Assembly: GCF_002215215.1 (NCBI RefSeq)
Contig: NZ_CP018632.1
Coordinates: 186,501-250,500, forward strand
From: Granulosicoccus antarcticus IMCC3135
GTDB taxonomy: Bacteria; Pseudomonadota; Gammaproteobacteria; Granulosicoccales; Granulosicoccaceae
Length of the DNA: 64,000 nucleotides
Direction: 5' to 3'
In this document: positions 8,579-18,199 of the stretch, piece by piece
Position numbering within the stretch: the stretch's first letter is position 1
Layout of the letters: each line of letters begins with the position of its first letter
The notes under the pieces: generated by a model
The model's input: the letters and a program-made list of their open reading frames with translations, nothing else
Told to the model about the DNA's origin: nothing
The model's database searches: none
Made by a program: the position numbers and the translations under genes

Positions 8579-9304
8579 GTGTCACGCAATATTGCCATTG
8601 TCTCGAACGTCAACATGCCCGAGGGCCCGTTGTCTCACTTTGAAGATGAATTCGAACAAATCGCATCCGGTTTGCTCCTGCACGAACCGACATGGAAGTT
8701 CACTCGATATCGTCCTTATCTGGGTGAATACCCTCAAGATCTTAATGCCTATGACGGGGTTGTCTTTTCCGGGAGTCCATCTTCAGTAAACGAGCCCGAG
8801 CCTTGGATTTCAGAGATGCTCGAGCTCATTCGCACCTTGCATAAAATGAAGAAACCGATGGCTGGGATCTGCTTCGGTCATCAAGCTATCGCCAAGGCGC
8901 TCGGTGGCCACGTCGGCATCAACCCTGACGGCTGGTCGATTGGGGCGGTGCCCGTAGACTGGAAAACGCATTCAAGTTGGATGCAGCCGGCTAAACGAGA
9001 CCTTAGACTCTATGCGATTCACAATGAGCAGGTCCTCGAATTACCTGATGGAGCAGAGATGACTGCGACCGCACAGGGTTGCCCGTTCGCAGGTTTCCGG
9101 ATTGGCACTCACGTAATGACAACCCAGCATCACCCTGAAATGCCAAAGGAGTTTGTTGGTGCTGTGCTGGAATGGCTGAAAGCACCGTTGGAGCACGGTC
9201 CAGATGTCAAATCATTGATACGTGCAGATGAATCACTGAAGCAAGAAGTCGACGGCGCTTTAATGATGGGTTGGATCACTCAATTTTTATCACAAGGCAA
9301 GTAA
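8579..9304 (+). CDS. Type 1 glutamine amidotransferase (class I GATase-like)
   Basis: A free-standing class I glutaminase-fold protein of 241 aa. The nucleophile elbow GICFGHQ places Cys at residue 98, and the His-Glu pair is in QHHPEM (residues 183-188). Relatives include the GMP-synthase-like amidotransferases and gamma-glutamyl hydrolases, so it might release ammonia from, or remove, a gamma-glutamyl group on the transported compound. The start is GTG, with AGGAG 7 nt upstream. Last gene of the MarR-controlled operon. The role in the pathway is inference. Confidence 0.85.
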   Translation: MSRNIAIVSNVNMPEGPLSHFEDEFEQIASGLLLHEPTWKFTRYRPYLGEYPQDLNAYDGVVFSGSPSSVNEPEPWISEMLELIRTLHKMKKPMAGICFGHQAIAKALGGHVGINPDGWSIGAVPVDWKTHSSWMQPAKRDLRLYAIHNEQVLELPDGAEMTATAQGCPFAGFRIGTHVMTTQHHPEMPKEFVGAVLEWLKAPLEHGPDVKSLIRADESLKQEVDGALMMGWITQFLSQGK

Positions 9305-9463
9305 CCCAGTCGATGAGGTACATCGCACTCGAAAAACCTTATACACGCAGCAACTGCGTGGCTGGTTTGGAACAGGGAGAGTTGCAGGGTAGGTTTATGA
9401 GGATGGCAATGTCAGCGGCATTGGCTGCGTCGAAATATTGGGCTCCGCATAGACATCCTCCAA

Positions 9464-9850
9464 TTATGGCAGCGTATCAATGACTCGAGAGTTCATCCTG
9501 TTACGAAGCCAGTCATGCAATTCGCAACACCCCGTTAGTATTGCCAGAATCCATGCCGTCAATCCTGCACCCGAGAGTTTGACAAGCATTGCGATATCCT
9601 CTGATGCTGTCGGCAAGGAATACTGATTTCGCAAACTGTCCCAATGTGTGTCCAGGATGACGGATGCTACAACTTGGACAATCGCGACAAGTATTACCGG
9701 TAGGCAGATAGTGGCGACTGCGAGCCAATTGGAAGTTGAAGGAAATCGAGTAGAGAGTCGCACGCGTCGGCGGTGGAAGTAGCCGATAGCCAACGCGCCG
9801 AAAACAAAAGTCTGTGCCAGATAGAGAGTTTGGCCGAGTGCATTGTCCAA
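9464..9850 (-). CDS. Hypothetical membrane protein
   Basis: 128 aa with three likely membrane helices (about residues 8-25, 42-65 and 93-110) and a basic loop HRRRVR after the first, so a short inner-membrane protein. No family recognised. It lies between the amidohydrolase operon and the PhyH gene, on the opposite strand to both. The ATG at 9850 is the only good start. It is plausible but has no supporting motif. Confidence 0.5.
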   Translation of the reverse strand: MDNALGQTLYLAQTFVFGALAIGYFHRRRVRLSTRFPSTSNWLAVATICLPVILVAIVQVVASVILDTHWDSLRNQYSLPTASEDIAMLVKLSGAGLTAWILAILTGCCELHDWLRNRMNSRVIDTLP

Positions 9851-10253
9851 AGTGATATTCCTGTTCTCAGTGTCGGTTTGTGTTGCTGCTATGCGTCAGT
9901 GTTGCATATTCGGTATGAGTGCAGCGGTGGTATTCATAAAAAATCAAACCGAAATATTCGTCTTTATATTGGCATTTAATTTGGTACCAGGCAGGCAAGT
10001 TACAGCTTGGATATTCAATTGGATGCCTGCCCAAAACCAGAGTCATTCCCAATAGTTTTGGTTCGGGTTTCCGTCTAGTTGATGACTGGGCTTCTGTGGG
10101 TTATTCCCGGGCAAGATGCTGACGATCAAACAGACCGGTAATGTGCTGCGGGCTCAGACGCTGCTCGATCCACTTGTTATTTAGTATTTGTATTTATCTC
10201 ATCAACCATTGAGAATCAAGCTACTCAGGAATCCACACGAGCAGGTGCAGCGC
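9851..10253. other. Intergenic, nothing recognised
   Basis: Upstream of the PhyH gene. No tRNA, repeat or clear promoter seen. The sequence keeps the reading frame of the PhyH gene open back to 10188, but the alignment-like start of the domain favours the later ATG. Confidence 0.4.
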
Positions 10254-11048
10254 ATGAGTCTGGAAAATACCCTTGATGAATCGACCATTGAAAGCTTTCG
10301 GCAAGACGGAGTTGTGCTGATCAAAGGCCTGTTCAATGACTGGGTTGATACGATTCGAGCAGGCATTGAACGCAATATGCGCGAGCCGGGCCCTTATGCC
10401 GCTGAGAATCTCAAGGAAGGCGAACAAGGGCGTTTTTTTGATGACTACTGCAATTGGACGCGCATTCCGGAATTTGAACAAGTCATCAGACAATCCGAAG
10501 CAGCTGCTGTGGCAGCCAGGTTGATGGGATCTTCAGGGGTGCAGGTATTCCACGATCATGTGCTGGTAAAAGAGCCAGGCACCTCGAAGGCGACCCCTTG
10601 GCACCAGGACTCCCCTTATTACTTTGTAGAAGGCAAGCAGACTGTCAGCTTCTGGAGCCCAGTGGATACCGTTAAGGAAGCCTCCTTGCGTTGTGTCGCG
10701 GGCTCACACCGTTGGAAGAAGCCGGTGCTACCGACGCGCTGGTTGGCTGAAACAGGCTTCTATCCCGATAGCGATGACTATATGCCGGTTCCTGATCCGG
10801 ATAAAGAAGGCATGCCGATAATGGAATGGCAGATGGAGCCAGGGGATGCGGTCGCTTTCGATTTTCGGACCCTGCACGGAGCACGAGGCAATGAATCGGC
10901 TCAGCGGCGTCGGGCGTTCTCACTGAGGCTGGTAGGAGATGATGCCCGATATATCAGCCGCCCCGGACCGACATCGCCACCGTTTCCGGGTCATGACATG
11001 GTTGATGGGCAAGTGCTTCGCGAGGATTGGTTTCCGAGAGTGTATTGA
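10254..11048 (+). CDS. Phytanoyl-CoA dioxygenase (PhyH) family protein
   Basis: An Fe(II)/2-oxoglutarate-dependent oxygenase, about 264 aa. The iron ligands are seen as the HxD in TPWHQDSPYY and the distal His in DFRTLHGARGN; the later Arg in AFSLRLVGDD would hold 2-oxoglutarate. Bacterial members hydroxylate varied substrates, including ectoine and small lipids, so the substrate is open. I use ATG 10254 because the domain starts right after it; an in-frame start at 10188 would add 22 residues without family likeness. It stands alone upstream of the broken formylglycine-enzyme gene. Confidence 0.88.
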   Translation: MSLENTLDESTIESFRQDGVVLIKGLFNDWVDTIRAGIERNMREPGPYAAENLKEGEQGRFFDDYCNWTRIPEFEQVIRQSEAAAVAARLMGSSGVQVFHDHVLVKEPGTSKATPWHQDSPYYFVEGKQTVSFWSPVDTVKEASLRCVAGSHRWKKPVLPTRWLAETGFYPDSDDYMPVPDPDKEGMPIMEWQMEPGDAVAFDFRTLHGARGNESAQRRRAFSLRLVGDDARYISRPGPTSPPFPGHDMVDGQVLREDWFPRVY

Positions 11049-11050
11049 AT

Positions 11051-11188
11051 GTGGGGTTGTTGCGGATAGACTACGATTTCGATGGCGATCCTGGACTGCT
11101 GGATAAGAGCAAGACTGCGGGCGGTACCAAGAAACCGGGTGAGATCGAGAGCGAAGCCGAGATTCGTCAGTTCATGGCGAGGTACTAG
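11051..11188 (+). other. Short open frame after PhyH, possible gene remnant
   Basis: A 45-codon frame (GTG at 11051, TAG at 11186) reads LRIDYDFDGDPGLLDKSKTA and onward, acidic and in a coding-like composition. It could be the tail of a lost gene; the wording loosely recalls arylsulfatase C-termini, which would make sense beside a sulfatase-activating enzyme, but I cannot support that by any conserved residue. Confidence 0.25.
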
Positions 11189-11277
11189 GGCATGATCTCC
11201 AGCAGATCATATTCTCAAAACCGAGATCCATGCCAAGGCAATAGCGGTACCCTGAAGCTTGGTAGGTAATAGAGGCA

Positions 11278-12345
11278 ATGTGCGCACATATGCAGTACAG
11301 CAAACATTCCGAAGATGAGCGATCTGAATCCTGCCGGGCATCCTGCTTGGCTGGGAGTGGGGGCGCCAAGCTGGAGGCGCATTCGGAATTTACGCCGGGG
11401 GCAGGGCATGCATGCTGTGCGCAGGTGCGTGACAAGCCTCCTGCGAGCCGTCCTCACATCCAGCTTGCCAAGAGCCTTCGTTGTGCCGAGTCTTTAAGAC
11501 CTGCCGCCAGATTCATCCCCGGTGGGCTGGCCTATATCGGTACCACGACACCGGGAATACTCAATGATGGAGAAACACCATTGCGACGGGTGCGCATCAA
11601 GCCCTTTCGCATGAGCGAGACAACCATCACCAATGCCCAGTTCAGGGTTTTTGTCGAACAGACAAGGTATGTGACTGAGGCCGAGCGATTCGGTTGTTCA
11701 TTCGTCTTCTGGCAACAGGTACCGGAACATATCGAATCATCACGAGGCGTGGTGGGAACCGAATGGTGGCGAGAGATTCACGGCGCGAACTGGCGTGAGG
11801 TCAATGGCCCCGGTTCTCAGGCTGCGGCCTGTCATGAGGAGCATCCGGTGGTACACGTATCCTGGAATGATGCTACAGCCTATGCCCACTGGGCAGGTGC
11901 GCGTCTGGCAAGTGAGGCGGAGTGGGAACATGCCGCACGCGGTGGGCTAGGTGATGTCAAATTCCCCTGGGGCAATGAAGAGCCGGATGACACTGCCACC
12001 TTCCCCTGCAACACCTGGCAAGGCGATTTCCCGAATAACAATACAGCGGCTGTTGGCTTTACAAGTACAGCACCGGCACGATCGTTCGAACCTAATGGCT
12101 ATGGTTTGTACAATATGTGCGGCAATGTCTGGGAATGGATGAGTGACGAATACAGCAACACTTCCAGGAATGCGAAAGCACGATCTTGACTACGCGCCAT
12201 GAAGGGCTTCAAATTGTCGAAAGAAGGGTCCTTTCTCTGCCACAAGAGCTATTGCTATCGTTATCGAATTGCTGCCAGAACCGGGTCATCTTCAGATAGT
12301 TCGACTACGCATCAGAGTTTCAGAGTGGTTTGGGATGATGAGTGA
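11278..12345 (+). pseudogene. Formylglycine-generating enzyme (SUMF1-like), interrupted by in-frame TGA
   Basis: The family converts a Cys in sulfatases to formylglycine. The FGE-sulfatase domain starts at ARFIPGGLAYIG and runs through HPVVHVSWNDA, ARLASEAEWEHAARGG and CGNVWEWMSDE. A TGA at 12187 then stops the frame. In the same frame, 12199-12345 encodes the missing end, SFLCHKSYCYRYRIAART and DSSTTHQSFRVVW, which includes the two active-site cysteines (CxxxxC). The usual GGSF reads EGSF and the usual GF reads SF, so the part after the stop is also drifting. Up to the TGA the product would lack its catalytic half. The N-terminal 80 residues have no clear match, so the true start is uncertain. 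No sulfatase gene is next to it. Confidence 0.85.
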
Positions 12346-12639
12346 GCACGGTGGGGGCTTTCGTGTACTCGGGCTCGGCAGGCTTGTTTAAAGCATGGCT
12401 GCAACGATAACAATCTGAACGATTGGCATATCTACCTGGCTCCTGCATCCGGTGTTCGCCCGAACAGGGTAGCACTGGTGGGGCAGTGGTCGACGATGAC
12501 ACCCTTGATGAACAGGCAGGTATCCCCACCTCCCCCGGCAATCTGCAAGGCACAGTGTATTCGTCTACTGATGCAGCCGCTTGACTTGGGAAGCGGCTCA
12601 GGACGACGGCTGGATCTTGGGATACGATATATTGCGCGA
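12346..12639. other. Intergenic DNA without recognisable gene
   Basis: Lies between the broken FGE gene and a transposase fragment. All frames are short; nothing could be assigned. Probably scar sequence from transposition. Confidence 0.35.
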
Positions 12640-12790
12640 CGGGAAGCTTGTTCGGAGACCGAGTCGAACGCGTTGCCGGAGGTCCTGTGCTGATTGTAGA
12701 TGGCAAGAATACGGCCAAGGAAAGCAAGAAGGTGCCAAGGGTGAAAAGCCTGTATCAAGAGAGAATCAAACAGCAAATCGGCCTACATAA
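12640..12790 (+). pseudogene. Fragment of IS4-like DDE transposase
   Basis: About 50 codons encode FGDRVERVAGGPVLIVDGKN and KESKKVPRVKSLYQER. This matches segment by segment the better preserved copy at 35540-35660 (FGSRIERVNDRVVLIADGKK, GRKMPVVKCLHQES). The aspartate in VDGK would be the first DDE acid. Both ends are missing. Confidence 0.6.
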
Positions 12791-12916
12791 TGGGCCATTC
12801 ATGGCAGTGCTCATTTCGCTACAGGAACGAACCAACTTTAGTGTTGGGATGTAACCTATACATCGCCCTCAATCCGTGGATAATACTTGTACCTGCTGAT
12901 AATAATGGGTGTCTAG

Positions 12917-13411
12917 AGCCGAAAAATAGTTGGCTATGAAATGTACAAATTGGAGACCAGCGAGCTAATCGTGGAGTTGTTTGCGAGGACTGTTCTTGCA
13001 GAGAAATGTCGAGGAAAAGGTCTTGTTTTGCATGTCCACAATGGAGCGCAGCAGCGATCCAGCACTATTTGTGTCAAATTGGATGAACTGGGGTTGCAGA
13101 CCTCATACAACCGGCCAAGAGTATCAAATGACAATGCCTGTTCAGAGTCGCTATTCCGAACAATTATGTGTCGTCATGACTTCCTGACGCAAGTCTTTGC
13201 AGACTTAAAGACAGCATGAGCCTGGGTGCTGAAATTTGTTCGCTGGTACAACACAGAGCATCGACATCGTGCGATCAAATTCGTAACGCCGAGTAGGCGT
13301 TATAAAGGCATAGGCGTCGATATTCTTGCCAGCCGTATCCGTGTCTATGTAGAAACGAAAGAGCTTACGGGAGTGGTAAGACACGAAATTGAGTATGGTC
13401 GGAGAAAGTAA
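12917..13411 (+). pseudogene. IS3-family transposase OrfB (rve integrase), truncated with a nonsense codon
   Basis: The frame reads IVGYEMYKLETSELIVELF, then LVLHVHNGAQ (where functional copies have the catalytic Asp in SDNGA), RPRVSNDNACSESLFRT (the second acid and the conserved ESLF), and after a TGA at 13217 it continues in the same frame as VLKFVRWYNTEHRHRAIKFV. So one fragment of the C-terminal catalytic core is preserved, with the first catalytic Asp already changed and one stop. The N-terminal half and OrfA are absent. Not active. Confidence 0.8.
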
Positions 13412-13683
13412 GACTCAATCCGCAGCAGCATGAACTGAAGCAAGGCAAAAATTAGGAATAGCGGCATAAGTAAATCGGTCAACTATCTTGACGATCACCG
13501 CTTCTCAGCGTTTAATGAAGTCATGTTGTTAAATTTTTAAGATAAGCTTGTTCGAGATATGCTTAGTTCGTAGACAGGTTTATAAAATCGACCACTATTT
13601 TAGGGGGCGAAGTAATTTTTTCGGTCGGGTTCGGGGCGTGGATTTTTCTGATCAATATTGCCATTAGCGAGAGATGTTTTATT

Positions 13684-14217
13684 ATGAATAAATTAACCAA
13701 TAATCATCAGACGTTTATGTTTAAAGTGTTTACCGTATTATCATGCTGTTTTCTATTGATAGGGTGCGCTCAACTAAATACACTTTATACGGATGTTGAT
13801 GAGCTGCCTGGAAATCGACTGAAAATTTTGTCTAAAGGATCATGGGATTCTACATCTCGCGTGGAGATCGTCGAGAGCACGGCAGAAAAAAGATGCGGAG
13901 GAGCCTATGAAGTCATATCCACAGACTTCGAGGTTAAACCTGGAGGTGCTATAGGGAAAAATCTAGTTGCTATAGTTCAATGTGAAGGTCAGATTGGTCA
14001 GAATACCAGGATAACTAATTCTACAAAGAAAGCGCCTGTAGATCGAGCAGTAATCAATGCACAGAGAAAATTGAATGATCTCGGTTACGACGCAGGTAGT
14101 GCTGATGGCATATTAGGGCAGGGAACTAAGTCTGCAATTAAACAGTTTCAGATAGATAATGACCTCGAGATCAACAGTCTTCTCGATAGAGAAACATCTG
14201 CTCTTTTAGGAATTTAA
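13684..14217 (+). CDS. Lipoprotein with C-terminal peptidoglycan-binding domain
   Basis: 177 aa. A signal sequence (hydrophobic residues about 14-27) ends in a lipobox LIGC, so the protein is predicted to be lipidated. The middle (about residues 30-110) is unknown. The last 55 residues form a PG_binding_1 domain (INAQRKLNDLGYDAGSADG, then GTKSAIKQFQ), which would tether it to the cell wall. It lies between two patches of transposon debris and is transcribed alone. Likely an envelope structural or stress protein; nothing specific. Confidence 0.85.
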   Translation: MNKLTNNHQTFMFKVFTVLSCCFLLIGCAQLNTLYTDVDELPGNRLKILSKGSWDSTSRVEIVESTAEKRCGGAYEVISTDFEVKPGGAIGKNLVAIVQCEGQIGQNTRITNSTKKAPVDRAVINAQRKLNDLGYDAGSADGILGQGTKSAIKQFQIDNDLEINSLLDRETSALLGI

Positions 14218-14541
14218 ATTCCTGATAGAAGGTGACTTTAGCTTATTCAGGATAATAAATTCTCGTGGCTCGACTGAATAATCTGTGGGTATTCTGACCT
14301 GAATTTCGTAGATTGACAGTAGCAGTGAAGGTGCATCCGGCGCCTGCCTCTGAGATGATGAAAGTGCGAACAACCATCGTCAATTAGAGAGTAAGTGCCC
14401 GGATGCAGATCAAGACTATCCTGAATAACGTCCAGAAGTTCAAATCTTGTGTGTACGGAGGGGCTGGACCGCTGACAAACACTAAGCAGCCGACTTTGGA
14501 AATCGATGTGTATGAGCGTCGGAACAGTTGGTCACTATGCT

Positions 14542-16040
14542 CCAATGGCACTCGGTTAGCTTCAACCGATTGATCTGAAAGGAATTTCAGGAAGAATTTC
14601 AGAAAGGTTGCAGTGGCCGGTCCGGGCGAGTACGTTTCAGGTTGCGAAACAATCAACGTAACCGGAACCAGCCACCATGCAGCCTACCTGCGAGTTGCCC
14701 TCAGAGCAACACCTGCGCGCCAGACTTCGACTCTGTCGGGGTCTTCAATTTGATCACTGATAAGCGCTTCTTCGACACGGTCGAGTCACATCTGCCAGCG
14801 CATCGCGAACGCACCTATCCACCGACCGAAACTCTGGCGATGTTTGTCGCACAGGTTCTTAACGACGATAGTTCTTGTCAGCGAGCCGTTAACGATCGAA
14901 TCGTTCGCTGCCTGCAGCATGGACTGCGGCCACCGGGAACATCGACGGCGGCTTATTGTGAAGCACGATCTCGCTTGCCTAGCTCGATGGTCGAAGCGCT
15001 CTTCAAAACGGTCGGCCAGAAGGTCAGCAACAACGCGTTGCCCGAGTGGCTCTGGCGTGGGCGTTCTGTCTATTTCATCGATGGTACTGGGCTTTCGATG
15101 CCGGACACACCCGACAACCAACTCGCGTATCCGCAACCCTCCAGCCAGCAGAAGGGTATCGGTTTCCCCGAAGCTCGCATGGTTGCATTGTCGTGTGCGG
15201 CCACGGGTGCAATCATTGATGCGTTGATCGGGCCAGCCAAGGGCAAGACAACGGGGGAATTGTCGCAGATGCGAACTCTGGCTCGCAGTTTGAAGCCAGG
15301 GGATGTCCTGGTGGGCGATGCGATCTACGAAACCTACTGGACGTTTGTGATGCTGCAGGGTATCGGCTGCGATGGGGTTTTCGAAATCAACGGCAGTCGC
15401 TCTCGCCCCGAAAAACGACGCGCACACCTGACGTTCAAACGTCCGGTCAGGCCTGAGTGGATGGATGCAGAGACCTACGAATTGTGTCCGAGGGAAATCA
15501 GGGTGCGTCAGGTGGTCAGCCGTCGTCGTGGGTATCAGGACACCTTTTTCATTACCTCACTCACTGACCAACGTCTGGTCAGTGCCAAGGAAATTGTCGC
15601 ACTGTACCTGCGTCGATGGAACGTGGAAACTGACTTTCGCTCGCTCAAGTGCGCTCTGGATGCAGGGATACTGAGCTGCCGCAGTGCTGAGATGATCGAG
15701 AAAGAACTCTGGGTTCACCTACTTGCCTACAATCTGACACGGTTATTGATGAGTGAAGCTGCAGCGATAAGTAATCGAGAGCCGCGTTCAATCAGCTTTC
15801 GGCATACCGTGCAATTGTGGAGCGCCTGGTCCCAGTGTGGTCAGCAACTTGATGCCCAAGGTTGGACCTATTTGCTCCAAGCAATTGCTGGACCTCGGGT
15901 CGGGAATCGTCCAGGGCGGCGAGAGCCACGAGCCGTAAAACGTAGGCCCAAATCGCGCAAATTGTTGGATATTCCACGATCAGCCGCGCGAACTTGCTGT
16001 CACATGTACGAGCAGTGATTGCCTATCCGAGTGCCATTGG
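14542..16040 (+). mobile_element. IS4-family insertion sequence, copy 1 (about 1.5 kb)
   Basis: The ends are inverted repeats: CCAATGGCACTCGGTTAG at 14542-14559 and CTATCCGAGTGCCATTGG at 16023-16040, 17 of 18 positions matching. One transposase gene fills the element. No convincing target duplication is visible. A second, decayed copy with the same left end lies at 25907-27386. Confidence 0.85.
14642..16018 (+). CDS. IS4-family transposase
   Basis: A DDE transposase of 458 codons. The IS4 signature YLRRWNVETDFRSLK gives Y-(2)-R-(3)-E-(6)-K exactly, with the Glu as third catalytic acid. Upstream acids are in FIDGTG and in LVGDAIYETYW. Copy 2 (26030) reads MQPTCDLPLEQHLRSRFDS at the start, but here a one-base insertion near 14728 shifts that frame. 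The open frame shown begins at a TTG in another phase, so natural expression would need the alternative start or frameshifting. Otherwise the catalytic core is undamaged. Confidence 0.85.
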   Translation: MRNNQRNRNQPPCSLPASCPQSNTCAPDFDSVGVFNLITDKRFFDTVESHLPAHRERTYPPTETLAMFVAQVLNDDSSCQRAVNDRIVRCLQHGLRPPGTSTAAYCEARSRLPSSMVEALFKTVGQKVSNNALPEWLWRGRSVYFIDGTGLSMPDTPDNQLAYPQPSSQQKGIGFPEARMVALSCAATGAIIDALIGPAKGKTTGELSQMRTLARSLKPGDVLVGDAIYETYWTFVMLQGIGCDGVFEINGSRSRPEKRRAHLTFKRPVRPEWMDAETYELCPREIRVRQVVSRRRGYQDTFFITSLTDQRLVSAKEIVALYLRRWNVETDFRSLKCALDAGILSCRSAEMIEKELWVHLLAYNLTRLLMSEAAAISNREPRSISFRHTVQLWSAWSQCGQQLDAQGWTYLLQAIAGPRVGNRPGRREPRAVKRRPKSRKLLDIPRSAARTCCHMYEQ

Positions 16041-16152
16041 GGTATGACACGTCAGAATATGTGAGCACACCTGACTCTGATGTGGGCTCAAGGTATGTGT
16101 CTGCTGGTAGCGAGGTAAATGCTGAAACAAGGCAGATTTTACCGTGCACTGG

Positions 16153-16412
16153 TTATTCATCGACTTGCTCCAGTGCAGCGACCAGATCAATACCCGCTTC
16201 CGATACCTCTCGATAGTTGGGCACCCAGTGGACGTAGCGCGAGGTGGTATGAACGGATCGATGCCCCAGCTGATGTTGCAGTTTGTGTATGTGCATGCCT
16301 GCTTCAAGCTGATGAGTTGCATAGGCGTGTCTCAAGGAATGGATGCCGCCGACTTTCTCAATACCCGCCTTTTTCTTGGCGGCAGTGAATACCCGCTGCA
16401 TAAGCGGCACCC
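16153..16412 (-). pseudogene. Tyrosine recombinase, C-terminal part (cut by IS66 element)
   Basis: The last 85 codons of a phage-type integrase: HSLRHAYATHQLEAGM holds the HxxR pair, LGHRSVHTTSRYVH holds the second His and the nucleophile Tyr. The first part lies beyond the IS66 element at 19164-19774. Joining the parts at the duplicated GTCAGATG still leaves a one-base frame difference before MQRVFTAAKKK, so the gene probably was broken even before or apart from the insertion. The type matches integrases often found with IS91-like elements; an IS91 remnant lies at 35.9 kb. Confidence 0.8.
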
Positions 16413-16420
16413 GTCAGATG
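16413..16420. repeat. 8-bp target duplication, left of IS66
   Basis: GTCAGATG, repeated directly at 19164-19171. Eight bases is the usual duplication for IS66-family elements. Confidence 0.9.
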
Positions 16421-16474
16421 GTGAGCTTACGCCAGCCCAGTAAAATTAACGCCTGAGCCTGTGCTACTACAAAC

Positions 16475-18199
16475 TCAGCCTTGTTGGCTGGGGTAATTCC
16501 AGGGCATCCAGTTTTGCGGGGCAGCGCGCACGGCCAGCTGATTTCTCTGTACCGCCACCAGGTAGTCCAGGGCATCCACATCCGTTTCCATACAGGTAGC
16601 CAGTATCGAGGTGATGGTGTCGGAGACTTTGGCGCCGTTTTCGGTCTTGAAAAACTGAGAGTTCTTGCGTGCTCTTACCATCAATTTGATGATTCTTTCA
16701 CAGGCATTGTTATCGATCGGAGCCCCAGGGATATGGCAGAACGCGCACAAACCGTCGAAGTGGCGATTAAAATAAGCCATGGCACGACCCAGGTTGCTGT
16801 TCGGTTCCACCGGGCCACCCTCTTGGGTTTGTGCCTGACACCACTGCCTGATCTGAGTCATCAGTGGCAATGAATGCACGTAATGATAGACCTGACGCTG
16901 GTGGGAATCGAACGCCTGCTCCTTGCAGTGATCGTCGTTTGCCCACACCCCTGCGTAGAGCTCCAGGGCAAACAGGCTTTCATCTGGACACTGATGAGCA
17001 AGCTCGGCAAAGCCTCTGCGGCCATGCGAATTACATAGAGACACTATGAAGTCCTTGTCGGTGACGTGATTGGAGCTCAGGGCATCGCTCATCAAAATGG
17101 GCACCGACAAACCAGGGCTGCGATGTCCCAGTATTTCGTCAAACCACTCACCTGCGTGACCCACGCTGGTCTGATAAAGCACCAATCGTCGTGCCTGATC
17201 CGATGACAGCGGATCCGAAGTCGTACCACTGTCGGGTAGCGGCAAGATGGCCAGACAGGCCGAGCTGTAGACCCCCGAGCGGTGTTCGCGCCCCTTGGGC
17301 GCTGCCTGCTTGACCAGAATCCGGTGTGTGGTGTCATCCAGGTAGAACACTTGCGCGTCGGCTGCCATCGATACCAGGGCTACAAACACCGGGGTCAGGT
17401 GATCAGCCAGCTTCTGGCACTGATCGAAGATCGTGGAGGCACTCAGATGTGAGCCGAGTAGGCCTTGCAGTGACTGCTGGCGGTAGAACGGACTGGCGAC
17501 GAAATACTTGTAGATCGCCATCATGGCGATAGCCGAGTAACCGTACATCTGACCGGGGCGCCCATCGGCTCGCACCTTGGGCGGCAGCTCGGCGGTATAG
17601 ATTTCATGGCAGGCCGAGCAGCGTAGCTGCTCGCTGACATGCTGCTCGGCACTGAACGGTGAATGCCCGACAATGCGCAGAAGCTGGGCCGGATGGTACT
17701 TGTACACCTTGCCTGCCTGGCAACCGGGACAGGGATCACCCTTGTTCAGGCCCTCGATGCCATGATGATGGACCGTGGGTTTGATGGAAGCCTTCTTGGG
17801 CTTCTTGTTGCGATTGTCCTTTTTGCCCGTCCCTGTGCGCGGGCGCCCCGTGTCGTTTTGCTCGTCGGCATCTGCATCAGCCTTGGCCTTGTCACCACCC
17901 GAGCCTTCACCCTTGTTCTTGCCCGGATGGTTCTTCAGTCTCTCGGACGGATTGACCATACCCAGTAGCTTCTTCAGCTTCAGGATGGTCAGATTATTGT
18001 GGCTGATGCGCTCCTGCATGGTAGCCAATGTCATCATGGCACTGGCCAACAGGTCGTAATCCCCGGCGCTGAGCGCCATGCCGTGTTCGCGCGCCTCTGA
18101 AATACGCGCCATCAGCTCATCAAGCTGTATCTCGCTCAGGTCGATGAAGCCGGTTGGCTTCTCAACGTTCACTGGAGACTCGGAGACGTGGGCGCTCAT
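16475..18199 (-). CDS. tnpC: IS66 transposase TnpC
   Basis: 574 aa. The coiled N-terminal region with a leucine-rich segment (NNLTILKLKKLLGM) is followed by a Lys/Asp-rich linker, a zinc-finger region with CPGCQAGK and CSACHEIY, and the DDE catalytic domain (FYLDDTTHRI, then MSDALSSNHV; CERIIKLMVRARKNSQFF near the end as in IS66). I chose ATG 18199 because it overlaps the tnpB stop as ATGA, pointing to coupled translation; a longer frame starting at a TTG 90 nt upstream is less likely. Catalyses transposition of the surrounding element. Confidence 0.92.
   Translation of the reverse strand: MSAHVSESPVNVEKPTGFIDLSEIQLDELMARISEAREHGMALSAGDYDLLASAMMTLATMQERISHNNLTILKLKKLLGMVNPSERLKNHPGKNKGEGSGGDKAKADADADEQNDTGRPRTGTGKKDNRNKKPKKASIKPTVHHHGIEGLNKGDPCPGCQAGKVYKYHPAQLLRIVGHSPFSAEQHVSEQLRCSACHEIYTAELPPKVRADGRPGQMYGYSAIAMMAIYKYFVASPFYRQQSLQGLLGSHLSASTIFDQCQKLADHLTPVFVALVSMAADAQVFYLDDTTHRILVKQAAPKGREHRSGVYSSACLAILPLPDSGTTSDPLSSDQARRLVLYQTSVGHAGEWFDEILGHRSPGLSVPILMSDALSSNHVTDKDFIVSLCNSHGRRGFAELAHQCPDESLFALELYAGVWANDDHCKEQAFDSHQRQVYHYVHSLPLMTQIRQWCQAQTQEGGPVEPNSNLGRAMAYFNRHFDGLCAFCHIPGAPIDNNACERIIKLMVRARKNSQFFKTENGAKVSDTITSILATCMETDVDALDYLVAVQRNQLAVRAAPQNWMPWNYPSQQG

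Noticed and set aside
9305-9463. Possible short gene after the glutamine amidotransferase
   Set aside because: No frame longer than about 70 codons with coding character; the reading frame overlaps the amidotransferase end.
12187-12189. TGA in the FGE gene as a possible selenocysteine codon
   Set aside because: The site is not a conserved Cys position, no SECIS-like hairpin was recognised right after it, and neighbouring conserved residues are drifting.
14786-15427. 213-codon minus-strand frame inside the IS4 element
   Set aside because: It is the antisense of the transposase gene, without ribosome site or known family.
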